From NCBI GenBank assembly GCA_009602735.1, contig WELA01003638.1, positions 620,556 through 684,555 on the forward strand: 64,000 bases of DNA. The letters run 5' to 3'. Shown piece by piece: positions 43,603 to 54,379 of the stretch (positions are counted from its first letter, which is position 1; each line of letters begins with the position of its first letter). The position numbers were made by a program, and so were the translations under genes. This DNA is from Mesotaenium endlicherianum (lineage: Eukaryota > Streptophyta > Zygnematophyceae > Zygnematales > Mesotaeniaceae). The notes beneath the pieces were generated by a model that saw only the letters and a program-made list of their open reading frames with translations, did no database searches and was not told where the DNA came from.

Positions 43603-43769
43603 GAGTCATTGTGAGTGCAACTCTCACAAGCACACGTTCTACGTTAGTTTTCATCTTTGCTTTCTCGAGGATTTGTCAATTTGCACAAGTATATAGATTT
43701 TCTTTTCATTTAAATATTCCTTGAATACCGAGGAAAGATCCTCTCAAAAAGCAGAAATGCTACAGAGGA

Positions 43770-44130
43770 CCTGAAGAATGACAGGGCTGTGGAGAACGAC
43801 TTCGACCCCTCGCTAGATGGCACCATTAGCTTGCCTCCTCACATTGCACCTTGGGACCCTCGACTGGAAGGGCTCAGGGGGTGCATGAGTGACAAGATGA
43901 AGGCGGAGAGAACTAGAGCCCGGCACTCTTTCTCTAAGGGAAAGCATGCCTTGTCAAATGGGTCGACAAGCAAGGGGAGAAGGACTTGACAACAATCAGA
44001 GCCCAGCAGCCCCCACCCCAAGCTAGAAGGGGGAGGTGAGTTTATTACTCCTTACCTAGGGTCCAGCTGGACAAAATAACAGAGGCAACCCTAGCAGTCT
44101 CTGAGGAACTGGAGGAGTGTAATGCTTTGT
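43770..44130 (+). pseudogene. B' ORF3, 3' half, broken
   Basis: Continues the ORF3 interrupted at 23,459. Matches element B ORF3 around LPPHIAPWDPRL, FSKGKHA and, after a frame change, the acidic region (TLAVSEELEE against TLSEEEDEE). Compared with B, the number of residues across the junction with the 5' half is identical, which fixes the borders of the rcMT-1 insertion. Confidence 0.8.
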
Positions 44131-45358
44131 GCCGTCTAGCCCCATGTATGTCTAGTTCGTGTAACTTGGAGTGGTGGGTATTGACAAGTTAGTAGTTAGT
44201 TGGATTAGGGTGGTAGGTGAGGATAGCCTAGCTCACAAACAGCTGTAGCAAATACTTGGACCTATGATCCGCTCACGAGGTTCTGCTATTGAGCAGCTGT
44301 GAGGTTCCGCCCGGATCCCGCGCATCCCCTTCTTTCCACGTGTGGTTTTGCCGCCCACACGCGTGGAGGGTCGACCCACGAGTTCCCTCGCTCGTTGGGT
44401 CGGCGCTGATACCAAGTGGGAGCTGTAGTCGCCCGTGACTGGGTTGTCATGAACTATAGGCAACTCCGCCGGGTATGCCCGCGGGGTTGCTAGGAGTTTA
44501 GGGAGTGTACGGGTGTGTACATGGGGTTTGGGTAGTCGTCTCTACGTACTACGTCATTCTCGTCAATTTGAGTCTATTTTTATATTTGTTTATTAGTCGC
44601 TTTGCTTCGTTTGCGTGATGCGATCGCGCGTCACATCCGTAGTTAGGACAGTGATACATTTCCAGCTTTCGGCACTGGGCTGGATTTTTGTGGGCATGCT
44701 ACTTAGGTCGCGCGCTAACACTCGCAGAGTGTTAGCATTTGTATTTCGTTTCATGCTTTACGCTACTTTTCTCTCGAGCCTTGTTCTTCGTCTAATCCTT
44801 GTTGCCGTACTTGCTCGTTGTCCTCTCATTTGTAGAAGTACACTTGCACAGGCTATGCACACCATGGATTTGCTTGCACAAAATCTCGCGAGGCCTAAGC
44901 TCGCCATAACATCGCTAGCCGATCTTTAGACTACCCCTACGTATTGTTGCTTCACACACAATCTCTAGCTAATTAACCTACCCTGGTCTTTAGCCCTTAC
45001 ATACAAATGCTGACCTCTAATGAGTCTCCGTTGCGCTTAGAGGTTAGGCACCCAGGCCGGGGTTAGACACCAATTAGATTGCAAGTTACCTAGTCCCCGT
45101 GTCGGGACCACTGCGTCTTCGGACCCCGTTCTAACCAGCAGCACCTTCAGAGGAGCCAGCCAACTCCACTCTCACCATCGAGCACTTGCTAGCGCACCAC
45201 AGCTCTTCCTGCGACCTAAGTGTATGCTACTCACTCTTGGGCGCACCCGAAGCGGACACCCCTATTAGCAGGAGGTCTCACTTGAGTTTTCTCCGTCCTA
45301 ACCCGTCCTTGGTAGTATTGCGCGCTCTAATCTGTCCCTGTTGGAGTTCAATAGTTCC
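44131..45358. other. Unassigned, probably retroelement debris
   Basis: No gene recognised. Could include the end of B' and the 5' part of rcMT-2, whose gag resumes after element C. A PBS-like TTGGTATCAGCGCC is present on the minus strand at about 44,405-44,418. A mildly hydrophobic ORF at 44,615-44,929 has no recognised similarity. Confidence 0.35.
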
Positions 45359-46618
45359 TGTTATGAATCACTTCATTATTTATTTAATTAATTGCATGTA
45401 TAAATACAAAATTAAATAAGTATTATGTAAATATACTCACATGCGCGAGTTCATTTAAATGAATGTATGTCGATGTAATGCGAGTTTACTTACTTTGTCA
45501 AAAAGGTCAGCAGGATGACTTTTGTATCATAGTGTAGTTTGTTGACTCTGTTGAGAAGGTCAGCAGGATGACTTTTGTATCATAGTATAGTTTGCTGACA
45601 TTTATATATCAGTTATGTATAGGATGTAATATCAGCAGGATGACATATAGTAAGCTTGCTTGATATTAGTCAGTGTTCCTAGCTTCAGTACGCTGAAAGT
45701 AGATATATTCATTAAGATTATTATTTGTGGATTGGCAGATGTGACCGTAGTATACTGAAAGTCGGAAGGTCGACTGGGATTTGGTAAACCGATGTCCTAC
45801 CAGTGTGGTTAACTCCTGGGTAGGCGGAGCTGTCGTCAGTCAACTGAACAATTAGGACTTCAGTCAACCGACCAATTAATATGGTCGTTATACCTAGATC
45901 CGTGGGTCCCAACTTAACAAATTCCCACGAAACGGCACACCTGGCGCCGTGGTCAACCAGGTGGTCACTAGGTACATAGCAGGCTGGGATTGCGTGGTCC
46001 CTCATTCTGGACAGTAGGCTTTACAGTTGGATTTCTACTTGCAAGTCATGTGTGCACTTTTGGGTTCGTTCAAATGACCAGCCTTCACGGAAATTGATAT
46101 GGCTGCTTTGTCTGCACTCCAAATGGAATGAACTAAGACTTTTCGAAAAGGTCTTGTCAAGATGCATCCGTTGCCGTTAAGTTTGCTCAATTCAGAGTAG
46201 TATTGACAGAGTTATGTTTTCTGACATTTTGGGGTCACACAGCGGACAGATTCCAGGGTTTTGCACCTAAGTCAGTGGGATGTGTTTTAGCTACTTCATG
46301 GTCATCTGAATGAGAGCGCCTTTGCTATTCAGTCCCCGAATGTCGTGTATGTGCTCATATATGCTTGTATGCCTGGTAGGCAAGAGGCCATAATTTTCTA
46401 AATGAGAAGCTCTAGTCCTCAAGCTCGCCTCTTTCTTGTGCCTTGTATTAGTATGCAACTATGGCATACTACGGTAAGTGAGTCGAGGGTTATAGATGAG
46501 TAAACGGAATTCATTATAAGGGAAAAGATCGCTCCCTGATTTCACACGCTTCCACCTATCTCTGATCGTATATTTTTAGATGAAATATATCAATCTTGAA
46601 TAAGCAAGATTCATTTCA
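45359..46618 (+). repeat. Element C 5' LTR
   Basis: TGTTATGAATCACTT to AAGATTCATTTCA. Contains two near-identical direct repeats of about 50 bp (aaggtcagcaggatgacttttg...) at 45,503-45,600. Confidence 0.85.
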
Positions 46619-46619
46619 T

Positions 46620-46631
46620 TGGTATCGGAGC
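46620..46631 (+). promoter_or_regulatory. Element C primer-binding site
   Basis: TGGTATCGGAGC directly after the 5' LTR; same site as in elements A and B. Confidence 0.85.
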
Positions 46632-49619
46632 TAAGTCCTTTCTTGAATGTCCGTGCTCGTCTTCTTTGTCTCATGAGGTAAGTGTGTGAGGCTTGCTTAT
46701 GTGGCATGATGAATCTAGGTAGAGCTTGGGAAGTGTATGATGTAGAGCATTGCACATCCTGTCCAGGATCCTTCCACTTGCTCACCTAGTGTGTCTCTAG
46801 GCTCAATGTACAATGCGGCATACTAACTTGACTTTCCTAGCCTCTTGTGTACAAGTCCACGCAACGAGAAGCCTAAAGTGGAGGCTTGATGGAAGAGGTG
46901 TCTGCAAGCATCAAAGGCAGTCTCAAGGGAGTTGCATCATAGCAAGCTGGATATGACTAATTCACCTCACTTGATCATAGTCGTTGTGTGTTGTTATATG
47001 CAATCCACGGCTAGTATAGAGAAGGGTGTGCACTCCAGCGGTACTAGAGGACTTATCAGTCTGTTGTGCTATCCCTTCGGGTTGAAGCTTGTTGCTTTGC
47101 AAGAGACGTACCTCTCTCATTATATGTGTGGTAGCTAGATTGAGGGAGCTTGGGTATGGCTGCATGTGTTGAGCAACTGAGACAGTGCGTGCACACATGA
47201 TTTACTAAGTTAAGTTTCCAAGTATGGATTGACGACAAGTTAGCCTCGACACAGGCCAAGTGCACTACGTCGTCCACAATTTTCAACATGCTGCAACTTC
47301 TATGTGAAGAGGCTTCGGCAGCAGCAATGGCATCCTACAGATACCCCCTACTTCCAATCGTGGCTGTGACATTGTGTGCTTCTCTCGTTTGCCACATCAA
47401 TTTGTGCTTGGAGGGTTTAGGGTATGTGCCTCGTGCTTGAATGCTTTGTGTTCGACGGTGCTTTATGGTACTTGATGGGATCGTAGGAGCTTGGGGTTTA
47501 AGCTTAAGGTGTGTTTAGTCAGCGAGCTGAGCTTTATGGATGCGAGTCTTATGTGATTGTTGACTTAGGTTAAGTCAGCCTGCTGCATTATTTGACCTAA
47601 TGTGGTTAAAGGGGTTAAGGGCTTGGATTTATGGACGCAAGGGCTTTTCTTTGACTCGCTTTTACTTTGCATGGTTTATTAAGGGTTCGAGAGCAGCCGC
47701 GGACAATGAGTACTTTGAGTGCTTGAGTTAAATGAGCTCTGGGTGTTGCCATGCTATAGATTAGCATATCGCAACTTAGGTCTGTACGATGTGTTGAGTG
47801 ATGTATGGGAAGTCAACGTGGATAGTAGAGGGGGTTTGACTACTTGCCTTAGGTTTAGTTGGCTACAGGTTTTGGATGCCACCTGTACACTTGGTCAAGT
47901 GTAAGGAGGTCTGTGTCTTCGTCATAGGGACGATCTGGGCATATTAGCAGTGTGCTAAGTTTCTGTCGGCCTCGCAGCTAATTGAGCTCGCTAGAGGCGC
48001 ATGCTAGGTAGTATGCAAGGTGCATTGGTAGATGCGTCAGGTGTATGGAATTTGCATCTCGGGTGCTAGAGGTAGTGGATTGCCGTTAGCATACCGTTGA
48101 GCAGGTGTAAAATGGGCCCTGCTGAAATAGATTCACTATGCACACCTAAGTAAAGACAGAAGAGATCATCGACATTATAGACGTTCTCGCAGTGCATGGC
48201 TTGAATGATCTTATTCAGTCTGATGCACACACAATCTTCTTGCTAGCTTGGGGTTACAGTGCGAAAGTCTTACCAATGATTTATGCACGCTGTTGTTATT
48301 GGCTTGCTAAGTCCTTGCTGCAATTGCAATAGATGCCATGTATGTGCCTCCAGAGAGGAACTTAGTTTTGAGCTATACTGAGTTTGCCCATTGTCATTGG
48401 TTGAGTCTATGTGATCCCAATGTTTGCCTCGCCCTCCCGGAAACCATGTAAGATGGAGTCATCAGATCTTGACTAGACTGATGCAGCTAGGGTGTGGTGT
48501 TTACCACACGTAGCTAAGCTCATGGAAGGCAAAACTTACACACTTGCTTGTTGTCTGTTTGACAGACTGAGACCAGCAAGCAGCGAATGAAGCAATGGTG
48601 ACATACATGTCGAGAGAGGCCAAGGAGTTGGCATGCTGGACGCTGCCACGTGACGCTTCCCCATCTATCCTCTGGGCAACTTCAGGCAGTAAGGCCTGAA
48701 GGAGGGAGTATCTTGAAACATCAGAACTATGATACAGTTGGTTGTTTCTATTCCCTTTTCACTTGAATTGTTGACTCTCACTATTTGGTGGTTGTCATTT
48801 TGGCGCATGTCTTGCTAGGAATGACTGGTATGAGTCATTGTATGCATGCGTTGGTAGAGTCAGCTAACTGAGCTACTCTTTGGTATTGGAGGAACTTGCT
48901 AATGGAGCCGGTTGTCTTTATCTCATAGCAAGCTATCTACACTTCCAAATGGAGGGGTGTAATACGCTGGCTTGAGTTTGGGTTGTTCATGGATAGAGCT
49001 TTATGGTGAGAGGGTCTGAATGGGAGTACACTCTTCCTTATGCCACTCTGGACATTGCTCTAATCGTGAAAAATGGACTACTTTTTTTTGGGGGGGGGGG
49101 GACTTTCTTTCTTGCTTACTTGGGTGTTTGCACTCTGTGTCCTCTCTTGGTTTTCCTTCGTTGCTTCTTCTCCACCCACTCGTATCGCCGCAATCCTCTG
49201 TGACTGTCACTCTGTGTGGTTCTTATGATGCGGGGTTGTAAGCATTTCTTGGTGTGCTTATGTGGTTAGAGCTGTCGGGTCGACAACTATTTATGTTGGG
49301 GAGAGGGAGATGGGATGTGTATTAGGAATATTCAGTAAGCTGTGCTTACTTGCATACTCAGCAGCAAGTGTATGTGCTAACTGGGTTATACACTGCCACA
49401 TCCTATGTGTGTAATGCATTAACATCAGGAGCATTAGTGACTGACTAGTGTAAACTGTGATTTGCAGTACACTGTTGGAGCAAGTATACGTACTACCTGA
49501 GTAAGTACATTGCCATAAGTTGGGATTGGGTAGCAATGATGCATGGCACATCAGGGACCTGCTTGAGGTGACCAGCATATTGCTCACAACCATATGTTTC
49601 TTTGAACTTAGTGTGTTTC
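46632..49619 (+). other. Element C internal region
   Basis: No long ORF. At 48,111-48,215 there is a decayed match to the beginning of element B Pol (MGPAEIDSLC against [10 protein letters not shown]) with an early stop. A run of 12 G follows eight T at 49,081-49,101. Otherwise nothing recognised. Confidence 0.6.
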
Positions 49620-50482
49620 GAAAGTCGGAAGGTCGACTGGGATTCGGTAAACCGATGTCCTACCAGTGTGGTTAACTCCTGGGTAGGTGGAGCCGTCGTC
49701 AGTCAACTGAACAATTAGGACTTCAGTCAACCGACCAATTAATATGGTCGTTATACCTAGATCCGTGGGTCCCAACTTAACGGGTTTCCCACGAAACGGC
49801 GCACCTTGCGCCGTGGTCAACCAGGTGGTCACGAGGTACATAGCAGGCTGGGATCCCGTGGTCCCTCATTCTGGACAGTAGGCTTTACAGTTGGATTTCT
49901 ACTTGCAAGTCATGTGTGCACTTTTGGGTTCGTTCGAATGACCAGCCTTCACGGAAATTGATATGGCTGCTTTGTCTGCACTCCAAATGGAACGAACTAA
50001 GACTTTTCGAAAAGGTCTTGTCAAGATGCATCCGTTGCCGTTAAGTTTGCTCAATTCAGAGTAGTATTGACAGAGTTATGTTTTTTGACATTTTGGGGTC
50101 ACACAGCGGACAGATTCCAGGGTTTTGCACCTAAGTCAGTGGGATGTGTTTTAGCTACTTCATGGTCATCTGAATGAGAGCACCTTTGCTATTCAGTCCC
50201 CGGATGTCGTGTATGTGCTCATATATGCTTGTATGCCTGGTAGGCAAGAGGCCATGAGTTTCTAAATGAGAAGCTCTAGTCCTCAAGCTTGCCTCTTTTT
50301 TGTGCCTTGTATTAGTGTGCAACTATGGCACACTACGGTAAGTGAGTCAAGGGTTATAGATGAGTAAACGGAATTCATTATAAGGGCAAAGATTGCTCCC
50401 TGCTTTCACACGCTTCCACCTATCTCTGATCGTATATTTTTAAATGAAATATATCAATCTTGAATAAGCAAGATTCATTTCA
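49620..50482 (+). repeat. Element C 3' LTR, 5'-truncated
   Basis: Matches 45,756-46,618 with only a few substitutions and ends AGATTCATTTCA. About 400 bp of U3 is missing, so an internal deletion removed the junction with the polypurine tract. Confidence 0.85.
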
Positions 50483-51670
50483 GTCCCACATCGCGTCTTG
50501 AGCAACCGGATTGAACCAACGCTATCTGCACACCACTGTTTAGCCCGCATTTCCTTCCGTTGCCTGCTCCATGTTTCCCACCGGTAGCCGACGGCAATAG
50601 TGAGGAGTTTGGGGAATTTGGCAAGGTCCTGCACGTTGGGATAGCCACGTTTGTAGGTATGGCGAGGTCCCCTTCATCCGCCACATCTCACCAGACATAC
50701 ACCGAGCATGGAGACGGTTTATCCATCCCGGCATTGTGTTCTAAGATTGATGCGGCCATAGCAATGTTGCGTGCGCGTAACCAGAGGCTAACTTGTAACA
50801 GCTATTTTCAAACTCCACCTACGCACCTCGGGGGTGAAGCTTTGCTCCTCTACCAACAATTTCGAGTAGACATTATCCAGACTATCCTTGATGTGCCTGT
50901 ACACCCTCTCGATGCCGACATAGGTACTCCCATCCCTATCATTGACGCCCTTCCAGTTGGAGAAGGAGCTGAACCTCAGGCTGCGGCTGCTGCAGCTACC
51001 ACTGCTGCTGCTATGGCTGCGGGGTTGGACCCTGCTGCTGCTGTAGCCGTGGTTACCGCGGCTGGCCTTGGTCCAGGGGGTCAGGGCCAGGCGGCAGCCG
51101 CAGTCGCCATGGCTGCTAGGATGGATGCTGCAGCTGCTGCAGCTGTCGTAGCCGCCGCCGGGCTGGGCCCAGGTGTCCAGGGTCAGGGTGGTTTGCAGGG
51201 GGGAGGTGCATGTGGGGAGTTGGCATTGGTGGGAAGGGCTGCAAGGGAACCCGCGCAACACAGCCCTGCAGAATTGGCTCTACCAGTGTACGCCACTCCC
51301 GTCAAGGTGATCGCCGCTCGCATCAAAGACCGTCACACTCGCGCGGTCCAGCGACGCCAGCAATAGGCCGTGCTTGGAATTGTCCTCCCGCTCTACAATC
51401 CGGCGCCTGATGCCGTCTTGGATCGCATTGATGCTATTATCCAGATGTTTCAATAGCGTTTTCCTACTAACTCGCGCGCTCGTCAAGATAAGCTTCGAGA
51501 TTTTGTGCGTCTTTCAAAAGAGACGCCCAACATGGCTTACGAGCGATTTCAGCAGTTTAGCGAGGATACTGGGATGTATGTGGATGTGACCGCTGCTTGC
51601 GTTGAATTCATCACTGATCATTCCTTTTGCCGCGTCTACCTCCTTGTGTGCCACGCTTAATCACCAACTC
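50483..51670 (+). pseudogene. rcMT-2 Gag, broken
   Basis: The open part 50,560-51,366 has LGGEALLLYQQFR, which matches the rcMT-1 gag motif, and a long Ala-rich region made of two imperfect repeats (AAGLGPG...QGQ) at about 51,000-51,190. After a stop, the frame continues with DKLRDFVRLSKETPN and YERFQQFSEDTGMY, which resembles the rcMT-1 gag core (VRQKNETV...LAKKVGIY). Several stops show it is dead. Confidence 0.65.
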
Positions 51671-53680
51671 GCCTTAACCAAGGAGCACAAGCGCAGTGTG
51701 TACCAAGTCTGCTTGTGAGCTAAGCAGATTGAAGTCGTCCCAGCGGCTTCGCAAGCCAAGTGCCGGGGGGGCAAGGCAGGGGTAGTGTCGGCTAATGCTT
51801 TTCAGGTACCTCCAGCCACTCCAAGTCTGATGGGCGCAGCTCCTGCCACGGCTCCAAAGCGTGTCGTCCCAACGTGCGACCATTGCCGTCAGCGCGGCCT
51901 TGTGGCTGACGACTGCTACCTTCTCCACCCACAGAAGGCGCCCCATGGATGGTTATTCAAGCCCCATGAGGATACTACACCACCCAGTCCGTCCCCCGCG
52001 CTCGTCTCTGGCCAGGTGCCCTCCTACTACGCGGCCCAGTACTCCTTGCCCCCGAGGTTTGTTTCTCCTGGTTATCCTCCAACTCTCCCAGGGTTTCCAG
52101 GCTATACATATCCCCCGCCGTTGCCTCCGCCTGCTGGTGTGTCTAGAACGGGTCCCGCTAGAGCGTCTGCTGCATGCACCTGTGTTTCACGCCGGTGCTG
52201 TGCTCGAGGGTTGTACGTTACAGGACTTCTTCCTTTGGTAGCAGTTGGCCGCCATGCAGGCCAACCTACAAGAGGTGAACCGCCTTGTAGGTTCGCAGCC
52301 CGAGGGCTCTCACTACGTGGGCTTGCACCCCGTTCCAGTCCCGTTCTATGTTTCCTCAGTATCCTGCTTGGTCTTCTTGCCCACCTGATTCTGCACACTG
52401 CGTGTCTGAAGATTGTCCTGAGCCGACTGTCGATGGGGTCCTGGCGGTTTACTGCCGATGCGTTGCTGCTCACGAGCCACGTCCCGAGCTTGCCGCGGGG
52501 CCTGACCACTGGCGTAATCCTACCCCTTCAGCCCAACTACCTCGCTCGTTCAAGTTGCTCGAGCCTGACGAGAGTTTGGGTCCCGCTCACTCTTGGCTAC
52601 CAGTCCCTACTTGGGGCCTAGAGGGTGCTGTTGGGGCTGCAGGTACTTTGCTGATCACTCCACGTTCCTGCCGCCCAGCTCTAGGCTCAGCAAGTGTGTG
52701 ACGACTTGCGCGCCGCCGCCGCCTCAGTCGAGCGTGACTTGTTGCTGCCGCCATCCTACGCCCAAGTGGTGGCCAACTTGCCCCGACGTTCGGCTTTGCC
52801 ATTCCCGCATGCAACCTCACAAGGCGACGGGGCCGCCATGCCTGGAGCTCTCGCCGCGCTTTTTGCACGTGCCGCTGAAACTACATTCCCCTTGATTGCC
52901 GATCAAGTCGCCTCCATTTCCCCATCCTTCACCTGTCAAGACGTCCAGGACGTTCCTGGTTCCTCTGTCGCGCCTGATGCTGCTTTGTCTAGTTTGTCGG
53001 ATTCTCAAATGCCCTACACAATGACTTCTTGCATTAGTCTCGTCACTTATGCACCGCCGGTCGAGTCTCACGGTCCCATTTTGCCAACTCCGCACAGTGC
53101 GCCACCGATCGCTCCCGCCGGTTCTGCTCCTCCCGTGCCCATCTCTTTCATCCCTCGTCCTGCCCCGCATCGACCTACTTTTTTGCCGCCTCCCGCTTCT
53201 CAACTCCGTGAGTTCTCCCTGCTACCAGCCTCCTTAGACACCGTTCCGCTGACTGTTTTGGCGCAGGCCCAGGCCCAGATCACCCACGAGCTGCTTCGTC
53301 GCTGCTCCAGGGATCGTTCGTCAATCTCACCTACACCTGCGTCACCTCCAGCGTCGCCTCCATTCGATCCCATTGACGTCCCGTGTTCACCGCCGGCACC
53401 CTCACCGACCGCGCCACGCCCTGCTGTTCCTGCAGTCGCAGCCTGCGCCGCCGCCGTAGCCACTCCATCAACCGCGTGCGTCCCGTCGGTCAATTTTGCC
53501 GTCTCCCTGATCCCTTCCGCTTCTGCGTCTTCGCACGCCGTCGCCTCTCCTGGTAAGATGTTGTCTAGTACTCCTCCTTTCTCATCCCTTACAGGTTTCG
53601 CTATGCTTCCTCCTCGGTATGTTCCCTCTCCATCCTTCCTTACTCCGTTGGAACGTCAGCGTGCTCTCCCCCATAACGTC
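51671..53680 (+). pseudogene. rcMT-2 zinc knuckle and Pro/Ser-rich linker, broken
   Basis: Degenerate zinc knuckle CDHCRQRGLVADDC (about 51,874-51,915; Leu replaces His), then a long Pro/Ser/Ala-rich segment spread over three frames (51,785-52,621 and 52,694-53,806). No catalytic domain in this stretch. Confidence 0.55.
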
Positions 53681-53689
53681 GTGATAGAT

Positions 53690-54300
53690 AACCGTCATGC
53701 CTCTTTCCTGATTAACTGTCTCGCGCCCCGTGTGGTGATTCTTGACACGGGTGCCCAGCCAGTCCTCCTTGGAGCAGTCATGTGCCAAAACCTCCGCATT
53801 ACCTGAGCTAATCTTGAACCTTGCCCCAACCCCGTGTCTACAGCCATGTTTGCCCTCCACACCACCGCCTACTAGACTCGCAGACGCATTCCTATTACCC
53901 TTAATGTCCATACGCCAGCCGCCGTCACCTTGTATGCTTAGTGTAAGGTGACTGAATCCACGTCCTACGACGTCCTCTTAGGTCAAGAGTTCAACCTCCT
54001 AGTTGGTCTCTCCGTAGACAATTGGCAGGGCATAGCTACGTACCGTGTTGGCTTTGAGGCTTCAGGCCACCACCTGGGCTACCTTCCCCTCATCCTCACG
54101 CACTCCCCTTCGTCCCTCGTGCACGTCGCCTCCATATTCGCAGTCACCATGGACAATATTAGTCCCCGTGATCTTTTCGATCCCGCATATGTGGTCCTGC
54201 ATGACCTCGAGTCGCCTTCCCCTCTTCTCCCTCCATTTCCGTATCGCGTTCCGCCAGCCACTGCGCAACAGATCCACCGCATTCTGCAGCTTATACCTTC
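53690..54300 (+). pseudogene. rcMT-2 protease, broken
   Basis: VVILDTGAQPVLLG gives an intact D-T-G triad and aligns with LLDNGAQPIILG of rcMT-1; SYDVLLGQEFNLLVGL follows like YDVLLGTKVLIPLG. Two stops (about 53,804 and 53,873) interrupt it. The protease precedes the methyltransferase, as in rcMT-1. Confidence 0.75.
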
Positions 54301-54379
54301 CTCACCTTCTCTCTCTTCCTCATCGACTCCGCCTACTTCTGGTTCGTCACGCCCTGTCCTCAACACCGCGCCAGTAGCC

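Larger units (their letters stand above)
23460..43764 (-). mobile_element. rcMT-1: retrotransposon with cytosine methyltransferase and PHD finger (contains element B)
   Basis: Insertion into B' ORF3, flanked by gagga at 23,455-23,459 and 43,765-43,769. Compared with element B ORF3 the two B' halves meet with no codon gained or lost, so the borders are exact. Without the nested element B (32,201-40,991) it is about 11.5 kb. Reading on the minus strand: gag N-terminus, [element B], gag C-terminus with zinc knuckles, protease, C5 methyltransferase, a charged linker region, RT-RNase H, integrase with PHD finger, polypurine tract, LTR-like block. It is decayed (in-frame TAA, frameshifts, duplication). 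The right border region does not match the left LTR, so the 5' LTR is unresolved. Confidence 0.8.
41733..43764. other. Right border region of the rcMT-1 insertion, origin unresolved
   Basis: Non-coding. Part of it (41,949-42,935) is similar in the plus orientation to 55,010-55,230, the end of rcMT-2: shared phrases include ttcattgagagcttta/ttcgttgagggcttta, ggaaactaac/ggaaactagc, cctagcagattct and accgtcaaac...gtagtcgcga. It ends in GCTACA at 43,764, next to the gagga duplication. It should hold the rcMT-1 5' LTR and leader but does not match the left LTR. It may be a plus-strand fragment of an rcMT-2-like element. Confidence 0.45.
14721..44130 (+). mobile_element. B': decayed plus-strand family B gypsy element, host of the nest
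   Basis: The parts that belong to B' itself are 14,721-14,928 and 21,609-23,459 and 43,770-about 44,130. The order is: 5' LTR (split by element A), a jump at about 21,870 straight into the end of pol (most of gag and pol deleted), the pol-ORF3 spacer with an internal polypurine tract, then ORF3 split by the rcMT-1 insertion. Both splits rejoin cleanly against the intact copy B. No 3' LTR was found, so the right end is uncertain. It is the oldest resolvable layer of this nest. Confidence 0.7.
45359..50482 (+). mobile_element. Element C: mostly non-coding LTR element related to family B
   Basis: 5' LTR of 1,260 bp and a truncated 3' LTR of 863 bp, nearly identical where they overlap. Flanks gttcc (45,354-45,358) and gtccc (50,483-50,487) fit a 5-bp duplication with one change. 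The internal 3.0 kb has a PBS and only a short trace of pol start, so it depends on other elements for mobility (LARD-like). LTR ends and the pol trace resemble family B. It is inserted in or next to rcMT-2. Confidence 0.8.
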
